Positions 50,567 to 58,612 of a stretch of 64,000 nucleotides of DNA are shown here, piece after piece (the first letter of the stretch is position 1; every line of letters starts with the position of its first letter). Under the pieces are notes generated by a model, which did no database searches, had not been told where the DNA came from, and saw only the letters and a program-made list of their open reading frames with translations. A program made the translations under genes and the position numbers. Source of the stretch: RGIG8700 sp045648505 (GTDB taxonomy: Bacteria > Bacillota > Clostridia > RGIG6154); contig JAZROD010000019.1 of NCBI GenBank assembly GCA_045648505.1, forward strand, positions 1 to 64,000. The letters run 5' to 3'.

Positions 50567-50666
50567 TTATATAATAAAACGATTTACTTTGCGGAAACAA
50601 CTATTGTTGCTCCCTTTTCTGTCTTTATAATAACATATTATACTTAATATGTCAAGGGGTACTTTT

Positions 50667-51101
50667 ATGGATATAAGTCTAAAATTAAAAAACAGAAGGA
50701 TAGAAATCGGTCTTACAATGCTCCAAGTAGCAAAAAAAGTAGGTGTAAGTGAAGCTACTATTTCAAGATGGGAAAGCGGTGACATAGCAAATATGCGTCG
50801 CGATAAAATTGTATTGTTAGCAAATGCATTGCGTGTTCCTCCTTCTTTTATTATGGACGGAACTGAGCAACCTATGTACGATTCGACCAATCTCAAAGAA
50901 TTTACTATCCTTAATAAATACAACAAATTAAATACTCTTGGTAAGACTAAAGCAGAAAACTATATAGACGATTTACTTGAAAATAATAAATACACAAGCG
51001 AGATAAAGGAAATGCCAAGAGAAGAATATTATCAGGTCGCTGCTCATGGTGCCGATGAAACAGAAGTAAATCTTCCGCCAATACCAGAGCAAACCACTTA
51101 A
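50667..51101 (+). CDS. ImmR-type phage repressor
   Basis: A 144-residue repressor. N-terminal HTH_3: LKLKNRRIEIGLTMLQVAKK, VGVSEATISRWESGDI, NMRRDKIVLLANALRVP (about 5-62). The C-terminal half is helical (YIDDLLENNKY) and ends in EEYYQVAAHGADE. It is followed immediately by an ImmA/IrrE-like protease gene, the arrangement of ImmR/ImmA switches of ICEBs1 and related phages, in which the protease cleaves the repressor. ATG at 50667, AAGGGGT upstream; TTGTTG-16-TATAAT (50604-50631) may be its own promoter. Confidence 0.82.
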   Translation: MDISLKLKNRRIEIGLTMLQVAKKVGVSEATISRWESGDIANMRRDKIVLLANALRVPPSFIMDGTEQPMYDSTNLKEFTILNKYNKLNTLGKTKAENYIDDLLENNKYTSEIKEMPREEYYQVAAHGADETEVNLPPIPEQTT

Positions 51102-51147
51102 GCCGATAACATAATAGCAGTCCTTATTCATAGAAAGGATTTTTAAT

Positions 51148-51798
51148 ATGAAAAATAAAAATATAACGAGGACTGCTAACAAGTTCATAAAAAATTTAAA
51201 GGGAGAAGTAGAGTTTTCTTGCATAGTAAATTATTTATTAAATCAATATGGCTTTAGAATCTTTTTCTTTAACACACCTTCAGGTGATGCAGAACTGCTT
51301 CGTTACGGAATGGTTGAAAAATCAAAGAATACAAATGCTTTCACCTATACAGGAACAGCAAAAATAATCTTTATCAACAATGCCGTTTCTTCAGAAGATA
51401 AGCTTTACCTCTTGCTGCACGAAACAGGACATATTGTTTTAGGACACTTTTCTGACAACCAACTTTTTCTAAAAAACAGATTGCGACTTGACATCGATGC
51501 AGATGCCTTTGCCTATGCAGTACTGAACCCTTCAAGCAAAAGAAAACTTATTGCCTGTATAATGGGCTTTATCGTCGTAGCTTTCTTAAGCTTTTATATG
51601 GGCTATGAGACCACACCGATGCAGATGCTACCAACATCTGCAACAGAACAAACAACAGAACAGGTATATATCACCTCAACAGGCAAAAAGTATCACAGAA
51701 GCAACTGCAGATATGTTAAAGGCAAAGACAATATAGCAGTTATAGACAAAAAACAAGCAGACAAAACACACTCACCTTGTTCTGTCTGCAATCCATAA
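51148..51798 (+). CDS. ImmA/IrrE-like protease with membrane anchor
   Basis: A 216-residue protein. Residues 1-130: ImmA/IrrE metallopeptidase, zinc motif LLHETGHIVLGH (HExxH) near 90-101, and a third ligand region DIDADAFAYAVL near 117. Then a hydrophobic helix (LIACIMGFIVVAFLSFYMGY) near 135-155, which is unusual for ImmA. The C-terminal 45 residues (GKKYHRSNCRYVKGKD, SPCSVCNP) match the small Cys/His metal-binding module found at the C-termini of surface nucleases and some exported proteins. It probably puts a sensor outside the cell and the protease inside. Substrate is presumably the repressor upstream. Confidence 0.8.
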   Translation: MKNKNITRTANKFIKNLKGEVEFSCIVNYLLNQYGFRIFFFNTPSGDAELLRYGMVEKSKNTNAFTYTGTAKIIFINNAVSSEDKLYLLLHETGHIVLGHFSDNQLFLKNRLRLDIDADAFAYAVLNPSSKRKLIACIMGFIVVAFLSFYMGYETTPMQMLPTSATEQTTEQVYITSTGKKYHRSNCRYVKGKDNIAVIDKKQADKTHSPCSVCNP

Positions 51799-51805
51799 AA
51801 CTAAT

Positions 51806-51850
51806 ATAACATAATAATGTAAATTGAATAATGGACTGTTATTATGTTAT
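51806..51850. repeat. Perfect 12-bp inverted repeat
   Basis: ATAACATAATAA (51806-51817) and TTATTATGTTAT (51839-51850) with a 21-base loop, between the protease and the membrane protein genes. No T-run follows, so not a simple terminator; a regulatory dyad or mRNA structure is possible. Confidence 0.6.
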
Positions 51851-51869
51851 GCCTCTTTAGGAGCTACAA

Positions 51870-52661
51870 ATGAAAATAAGAAAGTATATAAATATCATTT
51901 TAAAAATCATATTAACGCCTATCTTATGTATATATTGTTTTTCTTTAGCTTTAGACCTTGATTTTTTAGAAGCATTACCTGTTTTATTTATTTCAGTTTT
52001 TTTATCTACTTTGTTTATTTTTCTTCTGTACACTCTTATTGATTTAATATTTTTTTATTATCCTCCGGCTAACGTTCAGAACAAAGAAATAGCTTATAAC
52101 GAAAAGAATCTGATTAATGAACAAAGAGAATATCAAAAATGGCTTGTTGCTGAAATAGAAGACTTAAAAAATTCATTAAGAACAGTTCAATGTAATAACG
52201 CATATTTAAAAGACGAAAACAGAGGCCTCTTAAAACAAACAGTAAAACAGAATTATTACCCTGCAACAATGACCTTAATTGAGCGTAGCCCACACAGTAA
52301 AAGAACCTCTCCAAAGCTCAATGAAGAACTTACATACGATGCATATATCATAACTGCTACATATAAAATTCCTGTTGAAGGTCAAAATGATGTTTATGAA
52401 ACTATCATTGAAAATCGAATATGCTATGCTTATTTCAGAAACAAAAGAAAACAGCACCGCAGTTCAGGTTTCCTTCGTTTCCTTCAAAAAGATGTAGATG
52501 AAGGTATTCCTGTTGTAGTAATGAATATTGTAAACTTTAACAAGCAGACAGAAGTTATAACAAATGAAGGAGATAAATACTTAATCAAAATACGGAGCAT
52601 TAAACCTTGTCCACAATGCGACATAAACAACACAGAAAGGAGCACAAAATGTCACAGATAG
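51870..52661 (+). CDS. Membrane protein next to the integrase
   Basis: A 263-residue protein: two membrane helices near 8-28 (IILKIILTPILCIYCFSLAL) and 33-62, a coiled coil near 75-115 (NLINEQREYQKWLVAEIEDL), and a soluble C-terminal domain with strands (DAYIITATYKIPVEGQNDVY). Not recognised. It may be a lysogenic cargo gene. Ribosome site TTAGGAG eight bases before ATG. Its end overlaps the integrase start by 13 bases, so the two are coupled. Confidence 0.55.
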   Translation: MKIRKYINIILKIILTPILCIYCFSLALDLDFLEALPVLFISVFLSTLFIFLLYTLIDLIFFYYPPANVQNKEIAYNEKNLINEQREYQKWLVAEIEDLKNSLRTVQCNNAYLKDENRGLLKQTVKQNYYPATMTLIERSPHSKRTSPKLNEELTYDAYIITATYKIPVEGQNDVYETIIENRICYAYFRNKRKQHRSSGFLRFLQKDVDEGIPVVVMNIVNFNKQTEVITNEGDKYLIKIRSIKPCPQCDINNTERSTKCHR

Positions 52662-54091
52662 CCGCAGCATATATAAGAGTATCAACCAACGACCAGACTG
52701 AATACTCCCCTTCAGCCCAGCTTAAGGCAATAAAGACCTGGTGTACCAACAACAATTATACTCTTGACACAAACCATATCTATATCGACGAAGGCAAAAG
52801 CGGACGAAAAGCAGAAAAACGACCTGAGTTTATGAAAATGATTGGTTCTGCAAAATTAAAACCTGCTCCATTCGATGTTATCCTGGTTCATAAGTTTGAC
52901 CGTTTCGCACGAAACAGAACAGACAGTGTTGTATATAAGTCACTTCTGCAGAAAGAATACGGCATCAAAGTTATTTCCATAACAGAAACCATTGAAAATG
53001 ATAAAGTTTCACTCATTATGGAAAGTATGCTCGAAGCTATGGCAGAATACTACTCCATCAACCTTTCAGAAGAAGTAAAAAAAGGTATGACAGAAAAAGC
53101 CTCCAGAGGTGAGCCGCTATCAATCGCCCCCTTTGGTTACAAAATGGAAAATAAACAGCTTGTAATTGACGAAGAACAAGCAGAAATAATAAGAGACATC
53201 TTTGACCGATTCATTAACGGAGAAGGTTATTATCCAATAGCAAAACATCTAAACGAAAAAGGAATAAAAACCAAGCGTGGGAATATGTTTGAAAACCGTA
53301 CTGTAGAGTACATCATAAGAAACCCTGCTTACTGTGGATACATCCGTTGGAACCCAACAGAACGCACTCGCCGTCATTATGATCATCCGGACCTAATGAT
53401 TGTTAAAGGTAATCACGAACCTATAATTGACGAAACAACATTTAACAAAGCTCAAAAGCGTGTTGCCGAAATCAAAGCAAACTATAAGCCGTACTATAAA
53501 CCACAATACAATCCTTCACATTGGCTCGTAGGCCTTATGACTTGTCCTGCCTGTGGCGGAACTATGGTAAACAGTGGCGGTTACTTCACTTGCGGAAAAT
53601 ATATAAAAGGTTGTTGCAATACTCGTAACAGCATAAAAAAAGAAACCATAGAATCTATGGTCCTTCAAACAATCAAAAATGACATTGAGCAGCAATCAAT
53701 AACAATCACCCCACTTGAAACAATTAATTTCAAAGTTTCATCTAATGTGAGAACACTAAAAGACAAACTTGAAAACGCACAAATCCGTCTTGCCCGTGTA
53801 AAAGATGCTTATGAAAAAGGCTACGACACCGTAGAAGAATATGCACAAAATAAGTCCCGTATCACTGCCGAGATAAAAGAGCTGACCTCTCAACTCTCCG
53901 CATCAGAAGCCACCAACAAAACTAGCTTTAAACAAGAAGCCTTGAATCGACTAACCGAAACATACAACATATTAGCCTCTGATGCCGATGCGCTTGACAA
54001 ACAAACCGCTGCCAAAAGCATCATCAAAAATATTCTTTACAACAAGATTGACAAATCCCTCAAAATAACATATTACTACCATACCAATTAA
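52649..54091 (+). CDS. Large serine integrase of prophage 1
   Basis: A 480-residue site-specific recombinase. N-terminal catalytic domain: AAYIRVSTNDQ with catalytic Ser12, KFDRFARNRTD, and ESMLEAMAEYYSINLSEEV. Recombinase domain from about 150 (RPEF-type, APFGYK). Zinc beta ribbon near 305-330 (TCPACGGTM and FTCGKYIKGCC), coiled coil near 365-430. It ends 30 bases before attR and is oriented toward it. Expected to integrate into, and with a directionality factor excise from, cotJC. ATG at 52649 has GAAAGGAG upstream; a longer frame lies inside the preceding gene. Confidence 0.93.
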   Translation: MSQIAAAYIRVSTNDQTEYSPSAQLKAIKTWCTNNNYTLDTNHIYIDEGKSGRKAEKRPEFMKMIGSAKLKPAPFDVILVHKFDRFARNRTDSVVYKSLLQKEYGIKVISITETIENDKVSLIMESMLEAMAEYYSINLSEEVKKGMTEKASRGEPLSIAPFGYKMENKQLVIDEEQAEIIRDIFDRFINGEGYYPIAKHLNEKGIKTKRGNMFENRTVEYIIRNPAYCGYIRWNPTERTRRHYDHPDLMIVKGNHEPIIDETTFNKAQKRVAEIKANYKPYYKPQYNPSHWLVGLMTCPACGGTMVNSGGYFTCGKYIKGCCNTRNSIKKETIESMVLQTIKNDIEQQSITITPLETINFKVSSNVRTLKDKLENAQIRLARVKDAYEKGYDTVEEYAQNKSRITAEIKELTSQLSASEATNKTSFKQEALNRLTETYNILASDADALDKQTAAKSIIKNILYNKIDKSLKITYYYHTN

Positions 54092-54103
54092 AGATACCTT
54101 TCG

Positions 54104-54130
54104 CAATTATATCAAATGCACTACGGTGGA
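54104..54130. other. attR of prophage 1
   Basis: Arm 54104-54125 mirrors 13458-13479 (19 of 22 bases), and TACGGTGGA (54122-54130) is the shared core. The dyad centre again falls on GG (54128-54129). Confidence 0.88.
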
Positions 54131-54223
54131 CCTAATGGCGAGCTTGGTGCATCTGTAAGATATTTGTCACAAAGATACACTATGCCGACCGACGAAGCGA
54201 AAGGTCTTTTAACGGACATCGGT
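54122..54223 (+). CDS. cotJC: cotJC middle fragment between the two elements
   Basis: Thirty-four codons, TACGGTGGA shared with the 5' piece plus 31 new ones, read YGGPNGELGASVRYLSQRYT and MPTDEAKGLLTDIG, exactly the CotJC sequence after QYGG. Glu35 of the complete protein, a manganese ligand in this catalase family, lies here. After GACATCGGT the frame enters element 2 and stops after 16 foreign codons. There is no start codon of its own: this piece can only be expressed after excision of prophage 1. Confidence 0.93.
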
Positions 54224-54244
54224 CTATCAGCGATGATTTTGCTC
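54221..54244. other. attL of element 2
   Basis: GG at 54221-54222 followed by a 22-base arm ending in ATTTTGCTC (54236-54244). The mirror GAGCAAAAT lies at 61398-61406, also 13 bases from GG at 61420-61421. The cotJC frame crosses precisely at GG. Confidence 0.8.
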
Positions 54245-54259
54245 CTTTATACAAAGATA

Positions 54260-54298
54260 GGCAAAGCCTACTGAAATCAGTATGCTTTGCCCTTTTAT
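54260..54298 (-). terminator. Hairpin at the left end of element 2
   Basis: GGCAAAGC (54260-54267) pairs with GCTTTGCC (54284-54291), with an inner ACTGA/TCAGT stem. A CTTTTATTT tail lies on the + strand; the hairpin sits next to the stop codon of the - strand recombinase. Confidence 0.65.
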
Positions 54299-55981
54299 TT
54301 ATACCACTTCAAGACTTAAAATCTCCGTCCTATATGTATCTAATTTACCTGTTGACTTATAAACCACCTTGAAATTAAATGGAACATCCTTAAGTCTTAC
54401 CACAACTGTATGACCTTCATAAACTGTGATACTCTGTGTAACTGTACCCAACAGTTCATCCAAATCTTCACTATCTAACTGCAACACTCTATCAATCTCT
54501 TTAATGATACCATCCATTCTGTCTTGCTGACGTTGTTTTGTTGTAGCAAGTTCTCTGATTTCTTCTAATTGTACCTGTAAATTTGAAATCTCTGTTTCAA
54601 TTTGTGTATTCTTTTTCTTAAAATCTTCCCTTGAGATTTCTTCTGCCAATCTAATATCAAGCAACTTTAATTTTTTCTGCTCTAATCTATCAATCTTGTC
54701 CTGTATGTCATCTGTTGTCTTTACCTTTTCTTCAAGATTCAACTGTGAAATCTCTTTTACAATCTCTGCTTTGAGTTCATCTCTGTTCTCAACTAACATA
54801 TTAAGAATATAAAGGACAATATTCTTCATACTCCTATCACTTGCCCACTCCGACATAGAACATTCTACTTCACGAAAGGCGTGTGGTTTGATATGGTTCA
54901 TACAATTCCAAGCCCTTGATGTTCCTGCACTTGTTTTCTTGATTTTGTTAACAAAGCGCTCACCACATACACCACAGAAAATCTTACCAGATGCCCAATA
55001 GCGATTGCTATGTTTGGACTTCTGTTCCGCTGTTGTAGTACGGCGTTGTAACTCCGCCTGCGTTGCATCCCACATTTCTCTTGAGATAATCGCTATCTCT
55101 GGATGATGGTTTTCAATTCTAACCATCTCTTCGTTATCCCTGTTATACCTTTTCTTGTGGTCTAAAAAGTTTTGTGTCCAAGTCTTTTTTTGCACCAAAT
55201 CTCCAACATATTTCTCATTGCGAAGAACACGCAAAATCTGTGTGTTTGACCAATCATTCTTATATTTCGCACGCCCATCAGGGTCATAAGGCTTGATGCC
55301 TTCTTCTTTAAGTTCTCTTGCTATTATATGAGTACCTTTACCTTCATTGAGATATTTATGGAATATCTTTCTAACAATTTCTGCTTCGTCTTCAACCAGA
55401 TATAACTTACCTTCAACCACCTTATACCCAAGCAGGCTACGACCAAAGACAACACCTTTTTCCATCTGTCTTTTCTGGCCCCACTTAACACGTTCAGATG
55501 TCTTTCTACTTTCTTCTTGTGCGAGAGATGCCATAAGTGTCAAGCGCAGTTCGCCATCTTTGTCCAAAGTATTGATATTATCAAGCATAAAGTAAACCCC
55601 AACACCCTTTTCTTTTAGGTCCCTTGTTACCTGCAATGTATCAACTGTATTTCTTGCAAAACGTGAAACTTCTTTTGTTATAATAAAATCAATTTTACCT
55701 GCCATTACATCATCAATCATTGAGTTAAAACCCACACGATTTTTAGTTGACGTTCCCGAAATACCTTCATCACTATATATCTTAACCAACTGCCAATTAT
55801 CTTGTTTTTCTATAAATTCTGTAAAATACTTAACTTGACTTTCAAAGGAATTGGCTTGGTCATCCTTATCTGTACTGATTCTTGCATAGGCTGCTGCGCG
55901 CAACACTTTTGCATCATTTAATACATTAAAAGGACTAACTTCTACTACATTACTAATACTTAAATTTTTCAAATCAATCAT
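54299..55981 (-). CDS. Large serine recombinase of element 2
   Basis: A 560-residue recombinase. Catalytic domain: AAAYARISTDKDD with Ser36, DEGISGTSTKNRVGF, ITKEVSRFARNTVDTL, SLAQEESRKTSERVKWG. Recombinase domain about 190-330, zinc ribbon FCGVCGERF near 337 with a second Cys-x6 CMNHIKPHAF part, coiled coil 420-480. C-terminus points to attL2, 55 bases away. Longer and distinct from the prophage 1 integrase, and of the type seen in Tn4451-like and sigK-intervening elements. Ribosome site TTAGGAGAAG nine bases before ATG. Confidence 0.93.
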   Translation of the reverse strand: MIDLKNLSISNVVEVSPFNVLNDAKVLRAAAYARISTDKDDQANSFESQVKYFTEFIEKQDNWQLVKIYSDEGISGTSTKNRVGFNSMIDDVMAGKIDFIITKEVSRFARNTVDTLQVTRDLKEKGVGVYFMLDNINTLDKDGELRLTLMASLAQEESRKTSERVKWGQKRQMEKGVVFGRSLLGYKVVEGKLYLVEDEAEIVRKIFHKYLNEGKGTHIIARELKEEGIKPYDPDGRAKYKNDWSNTQILRVLRNEKYVGDLVQKKTWTQNFLDHKKRYNRDNEEMVRIENHHPEIAIISREMWDATQAELQRRTTTAEQKSKHSNRYWASGKIFCGVCGERFVNKIKKTSAGTSRAWNCMNHIKPHAFREVECSMSEWASDRSMKNIVLYILNMLVENRDELKAEIVKEISQLNLEEKVKTTDDIQDKIDRLEQKKLKLLDIRLAEEISREDFKKKNTQIETEISNLQVQLEEIRELATTKQRQQDRMDGIIKEIDRVLQLDSEDLDELLGTVTQSITVYEGHTVVVRLKDVPFNFKVVYKSTGKLDTYRTEILSLEVV

Positions 55982-56065
55982 AAATCTCTTCTCCTAACTA
56001 ATTTTTCTTTTTGTATTGTGGAGTGGTCACTGTATTATAACGCAACCACTCCGATATCTCAGCCC

Positions 56066-56281
56066 CTAATTTAAAAATTTAGGCGCTTTTTCTAACAATA
56101 ATCTTAACTCTCTATCTGTAATAAGAGACTTTTTATATAATTCTTTATATACAGAAGATTTAAGACTATTATGTAAATTCTCTTTCTCTTTATCAGAAAG
56201 AACAATATTAACTTTACCCATAGGCATAACACCACCAATAGATGTATATGCGTTATAAGGTTGTCTTAATGCACTACCCAT
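56066..56281 (-). CDS. Small protein next to the recombinase
   Basis: A 71-residue protein, helical C-terminus (LSDKEKENLHNSLKSSVYKE and LYKKSLITDRELRLLLEKA). I recognise similar short proteins beside serine recombinases in clostridial elements, but no function is established. A recombination directionality factor is conceivable by position and size, and is inference only. AAGGGAGGG ten bases before ATG. Confidence 0.6.
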   Translation of the reverse strand: MGSALRQPYNAYTSIGGVMPMGKVNIVLSDKEKENLHNSLKSSVYKELYKKSLITDRELRLLLEKAPKFLN

Positions 56282-56393
56282 TTTAAGTACCCTCCCTTAC
56301 GAATTGATACTTAAATTAGGGTAACTGTGTGCATTTTAGTCCGTTTTGCTCTCATCAGTAAATTTTTTGAGATTTTAGTTAAAATTTGTAAAT

Positions 56394-56984
56394 TTATGTC
56401 CTATTATTTTTGTCAACTGTCCTTTTCTTTTCTCTTTGTAGTGTACTCTTTGAGATACCTGTCATCGATGAAACTTGTTTGTATGAGTGATTTTCCAACA
56501 ACTGCATAGCCAGACTTAATTGTGTCTTGCTATATTTCTTTGGTCTGCCTTCTGTGTAACCATCCTTTTGTCTTGCCAACTCTCTGCCTGCTTTGGTGCG
56601 TTCTACAATCATATTTCTTTCAAACTCTGCGAACGCGAGCAGAACAGTATATAACAATCTGCCAATAGGCGAATTATCAATAACACCCAAATTAAGAATA
56701 TGCACCGTAACACCTTTTGATAAAAGAGCATCTATAATATTAAGTCCTTCGCGCACATTACGGCAAAACCTGTCCATCTTGCATACCGCAATACTATCCC
56801 CATCTGATAATCTATCAATCAAATCATTGAATATTGCTCTATTATTGAAATCTTTTGCGGCAGTATAGACTTCTCTGTGTATCTCTGCTGAAGGGTACTT
56901 TTCAAAAATTGCCTGCTCTTGTTCTGCCAGAGAATTATTTTCTGCCTGACTTTTGCTTGACACACGAACGTATCCGTATTCCAT
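56394..56984 (-). CDS. Resolvase/invertase-type serine recombinase
   Basis: A 196-residue small serine recombinase. GYVRVSSKSQAENNS has catalytic Ser9; IAVCKMDRFCRNVREGLN and IGRLLYTVLLAFAEFERNMI (core helix) and ERTKAGRELARQKDGYTEGR (E helix) are all present. C-terminal HTH: AMQLLENHSYKQVSSMTGIS. Complete and probably active. It may resolve dimers or invert DNA. ATG at 56984 with AGGTAGG upstream. Located between the large recombinase and its degenerate paralogue. Confidence 0.88.
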   Translation of the reverse strand: MEYGYVRVSSKSQAENNSLAEQEQAIFEKYPSAEIHREVYTAAKDFNNRAIFNDLIDRLSDGDSIAVCKMDRFCRNVREGLNIIDALLSKGVTVHILNLGVIDNSPIGRLLYTVLLAFAEFERNMIVERTKAGRELARQKDGYTEGRPKKYSKTQLSLAMQLLENHSYKQVSSMTGISKSTLQREKKRTVDKNNRT

Positions 56985-57011
56985 ATACGACACCTACCTT
57001 TTGAATAAATA

Positions 57012-57065
57012 TTATGAATACCCAAAATCCTACATTTTACCTATATAGGCAAGGTGTATTCATAA
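57012..57065. repeat. Inverted repeat upstream of the resolvase gene
   Basis: TTATGAATAC (57012-57021) and GTATTCATAA (57056-57065), perfect 10-bp arms separated by 34 bases, ending 28 bases upstream of the resolvase start. A resolution or invertase-type crossover site would be placed here. No other gene signal was seen in 56990-57287. Confidence 0.5.
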
Positions 57066-57287
57066 CTTAAAATATATGAACCTTCTTTTTTAACTCTCTT
57101 AACCCTAAATTTTATTAAAATTTATAAAAACCTTGTCATCTCAACACAAAACCACGATGAAATTTTTAAAATCACAAAATGCCGTAATTTCAGCATTTTC
57201 TTGATGTCAAAATTAAATATTTGCAGATTTCTTCAATCTTAATTTTCTGATACCACTATTTAACGGCAAAAGATAAATAAGGTTGAA

Positions 57288-57824
57288 TTAATCTGCATTT
57301 TTTACATATCTGTAATAGGTGCTACGGCTTATATTACACAGATTTGTGATTTCTTCCACCGTAAACCCCGACTTTTTCAGCCTGACAACCATATCTTTTG
57401 TATCTTCATCAGTTTTTCTACCCATCCTGCCATCCGATGCCGCCTGCAATATACCCAACTTCCTTTTCTTCTCTGAAAGCGCCTTGACAACCTTAACCCC
57501 ATAACCCAACACGATAAGATTGCCGTACTCATACTGTGGCTCACATACCGACCTAACCACAACACCCATTTCTCCTAAACTACCCAATATATATAAAATA
57601 GTGCCTGTTGCATCCGATAAATCTACGATGCTACGAATGTAAAGGCTATCTCCAGCCTGAATGTCATTCAGCAACAAATTAAACTTTGGTCTTTTACCTT
57701 CTCCAACTGCATCTATGTAAATCTTTTCTTCTGGAATATCATTCCTGACAATTTCAGTCATAAGCGGCTGATTATCAATCTTATAAGTCTGATTATTATT
57801 TTCAAGCATATATGCAAATTTCAT
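57288..57824 (-). CDS. Resolvase-fold protein without catalytic serine
   Basis: A 178-residue protein with the resolvase layout: RPKFNLLLNDIQAGDSLYIR (as in RPxFxxLLxxLxxGDxLxV), SIVDLSDATGTILYILGSLG, and a C-terminal HTH KKSGFTVEEITNLCNISRST plus YYRYV. The N-terminus reads FAYMLENNN where active members have Y-x-R-V-S, and the Arg of DRLxR is lost. So it should be unable to cut DNA but may bind it. A regulatory or accessory role at the recombination site is inference. AAAGGCGG eight bases before ATG. Confidence 0.75.
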   Translation of the reverse strand: MKFAYMLENNNQTYKIDNQPLMTEIVRNDIPEEKIYIDAVGEGKRPKFNLLLNDIQAGDSLYIRSIVDLSDATGTILYILGSLGEMGVVVRSVCEPQYEYGNLIVLGYGVKVVKALSEKKRKLGILQAASDGRMGRKTDEDTKDMVVRLKKSGFTVEEITNLCNISRSTYYRYVKNAD

Positions 57825-58031
57825 CTAATAAACCGCCTTTCTGTCCTGTAAAGTCTGATTTTTTGAATAACCCTAAAAATCTAAAATTATGAAATTTTAT
57901 AATGTAACACTTTTATAAACTCAACCTATTCCATGCCAATGAATTACATATTTCAAACTGCTCTAAACATAAATTTTTTATCTGGTTAAAACCAGATACC
58001 CATTTTTGCAACGCCTGCTGATGACACTTTT

Positions 58032-58544
58032 TTAGTCTTCTTTAGTCAACTTATTGAGATTGTCAACCGCTCTGTCAAAGATTTTATCATCAACATACTT
58101 GACATCTGTTTCAAAGCGTCTGATTAGCCTTTCTGCCACCGCCAAATCTTCCGCGTCATCCGTACCCAGATAGATGCTCTCTCTTATACGATATATAACT
58201 CTGCTATTTATCAGCATACAACACCCGAACTGCAGGTGCTGATTGTATTCGTTTATGCGTTCAAGCGCCTGTGCTTTCCTTGTTTCATTATCAAGTGTAC
58301 CAATACCCCAAATATCTGCCTCTAACACAACCTGACAATTTTCCTTATCAACCACGATGTCAAACTCATCAAAGTCTTGTTTCATTGCACAGGTAATATC
58401 CTTCTCAACATCAGCACAACTAAATAACCCCATCTTGTCAAGTACTCTTCTAACAAACACCGCCACCGTTGCAAATTTAAACCTAATATCCTTAACACCC
58501 TTATTCTTTTTCCAAATACCATTAAAATAATCACTATGTAACAT
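58032..58544 (-). CDS. Cytosolic protein of element 2, unknown
   Basis: A 170-residue mixed alpha/beta protein: FKFATVAVFVRRVLDKMG, ADVEKDITCAMKQDFDEF, CQVVLEADIWGIGTLDNETR, ERINEYNQHLQFGCCMLINS, VIYRIRESIYLGTDDAED. The order of strands and the 'INxxNxxLxxGxF' run resemble YbjN-like proteins, with low certainty. ATG at 58544 follows GGGGGTAAC. 206 bases separate it from the degenerate resolvase; that gap shows nothing recognisable. Confidence 0.5.
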   Translation of the reverse strand: MLHSDYFNGIWKKNKGVKDIRFKFATVAVFVRRVLDKMGLFSCADVEKDITCAMKQDFDEFDIVVDKENCQVVLEADIWGIGTLDNETRKAQALERINEYNQHLQFGCCMLINSRVIYRIRESIYLGTDDAEDLAVAERLIRRFETDVKYVDDKIFDRAVDNLNKLTKED

Positions 58545-58576
58545 ATCCGTTACCCCCTTATATAATATTTTACACA

Positions 58577-58612
58577 AAAAAAGTGCCGTTACCGAATGTA
58601 ACGACACTTAAA
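58577..58612 (-). terminator. Intrinsic terminator on the - strand
   Basis: AAGTGtCGTTAC pairs with GTAACGgCACTT around an ATTCG loop, followed on the - strand by TTTTTTTGTG. It separates the unknown cytosolic gene from the genes on its right. The 250 bases 58613-58861 between it and the membrane gene hold no recognised feature. Confidence 0.75.

Larger units (their letters stand above)
50434..50614 (+). ncRNA. Type I toxin-like transcript with long-range pairing
   Basis: The 5' leader (GGGAGC then GTTGTTTCCG, 50434-50453) is complementary to 50592-50614 downstream. Its GGCGGTT (50440-50446) can instead pair with AACCGCC (50540-50546) just after the short ORF. Such end-to-end folding of a tiny membrane-peptide mRNA is seen in type I toxin-antitoxin loci. 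The antisense partner was not located. Confidence 0.45.
13456..54129. mobile_element. Prophage 1, inserted in cotJC (about 40.7 kb)
   Basis: A complete-looking prophage: integrase, immunity region, early genes, terminase, portal, capsid, tail fibres, amidase and holin. Ends are set by the cotJC coding sequence on both sides and by the attL/attR inverted-repeat arms. Late genes run on the - strand; the immunity genes and integrase run on the + strand at the right end. No tape-measure, tail-tube or sheath gene was recognised, pointing to a short-tailed (podovirus-like) virion. The integrase gene ends 30 bases from attR, as usual for serine-integrase phages. Confidence 0.93.

Noticed and set aside
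54092..54121. A tRNA gene as the insertion target
   Set aside because: No cloverleaf is found at either end; both targets are codons of cotJC.
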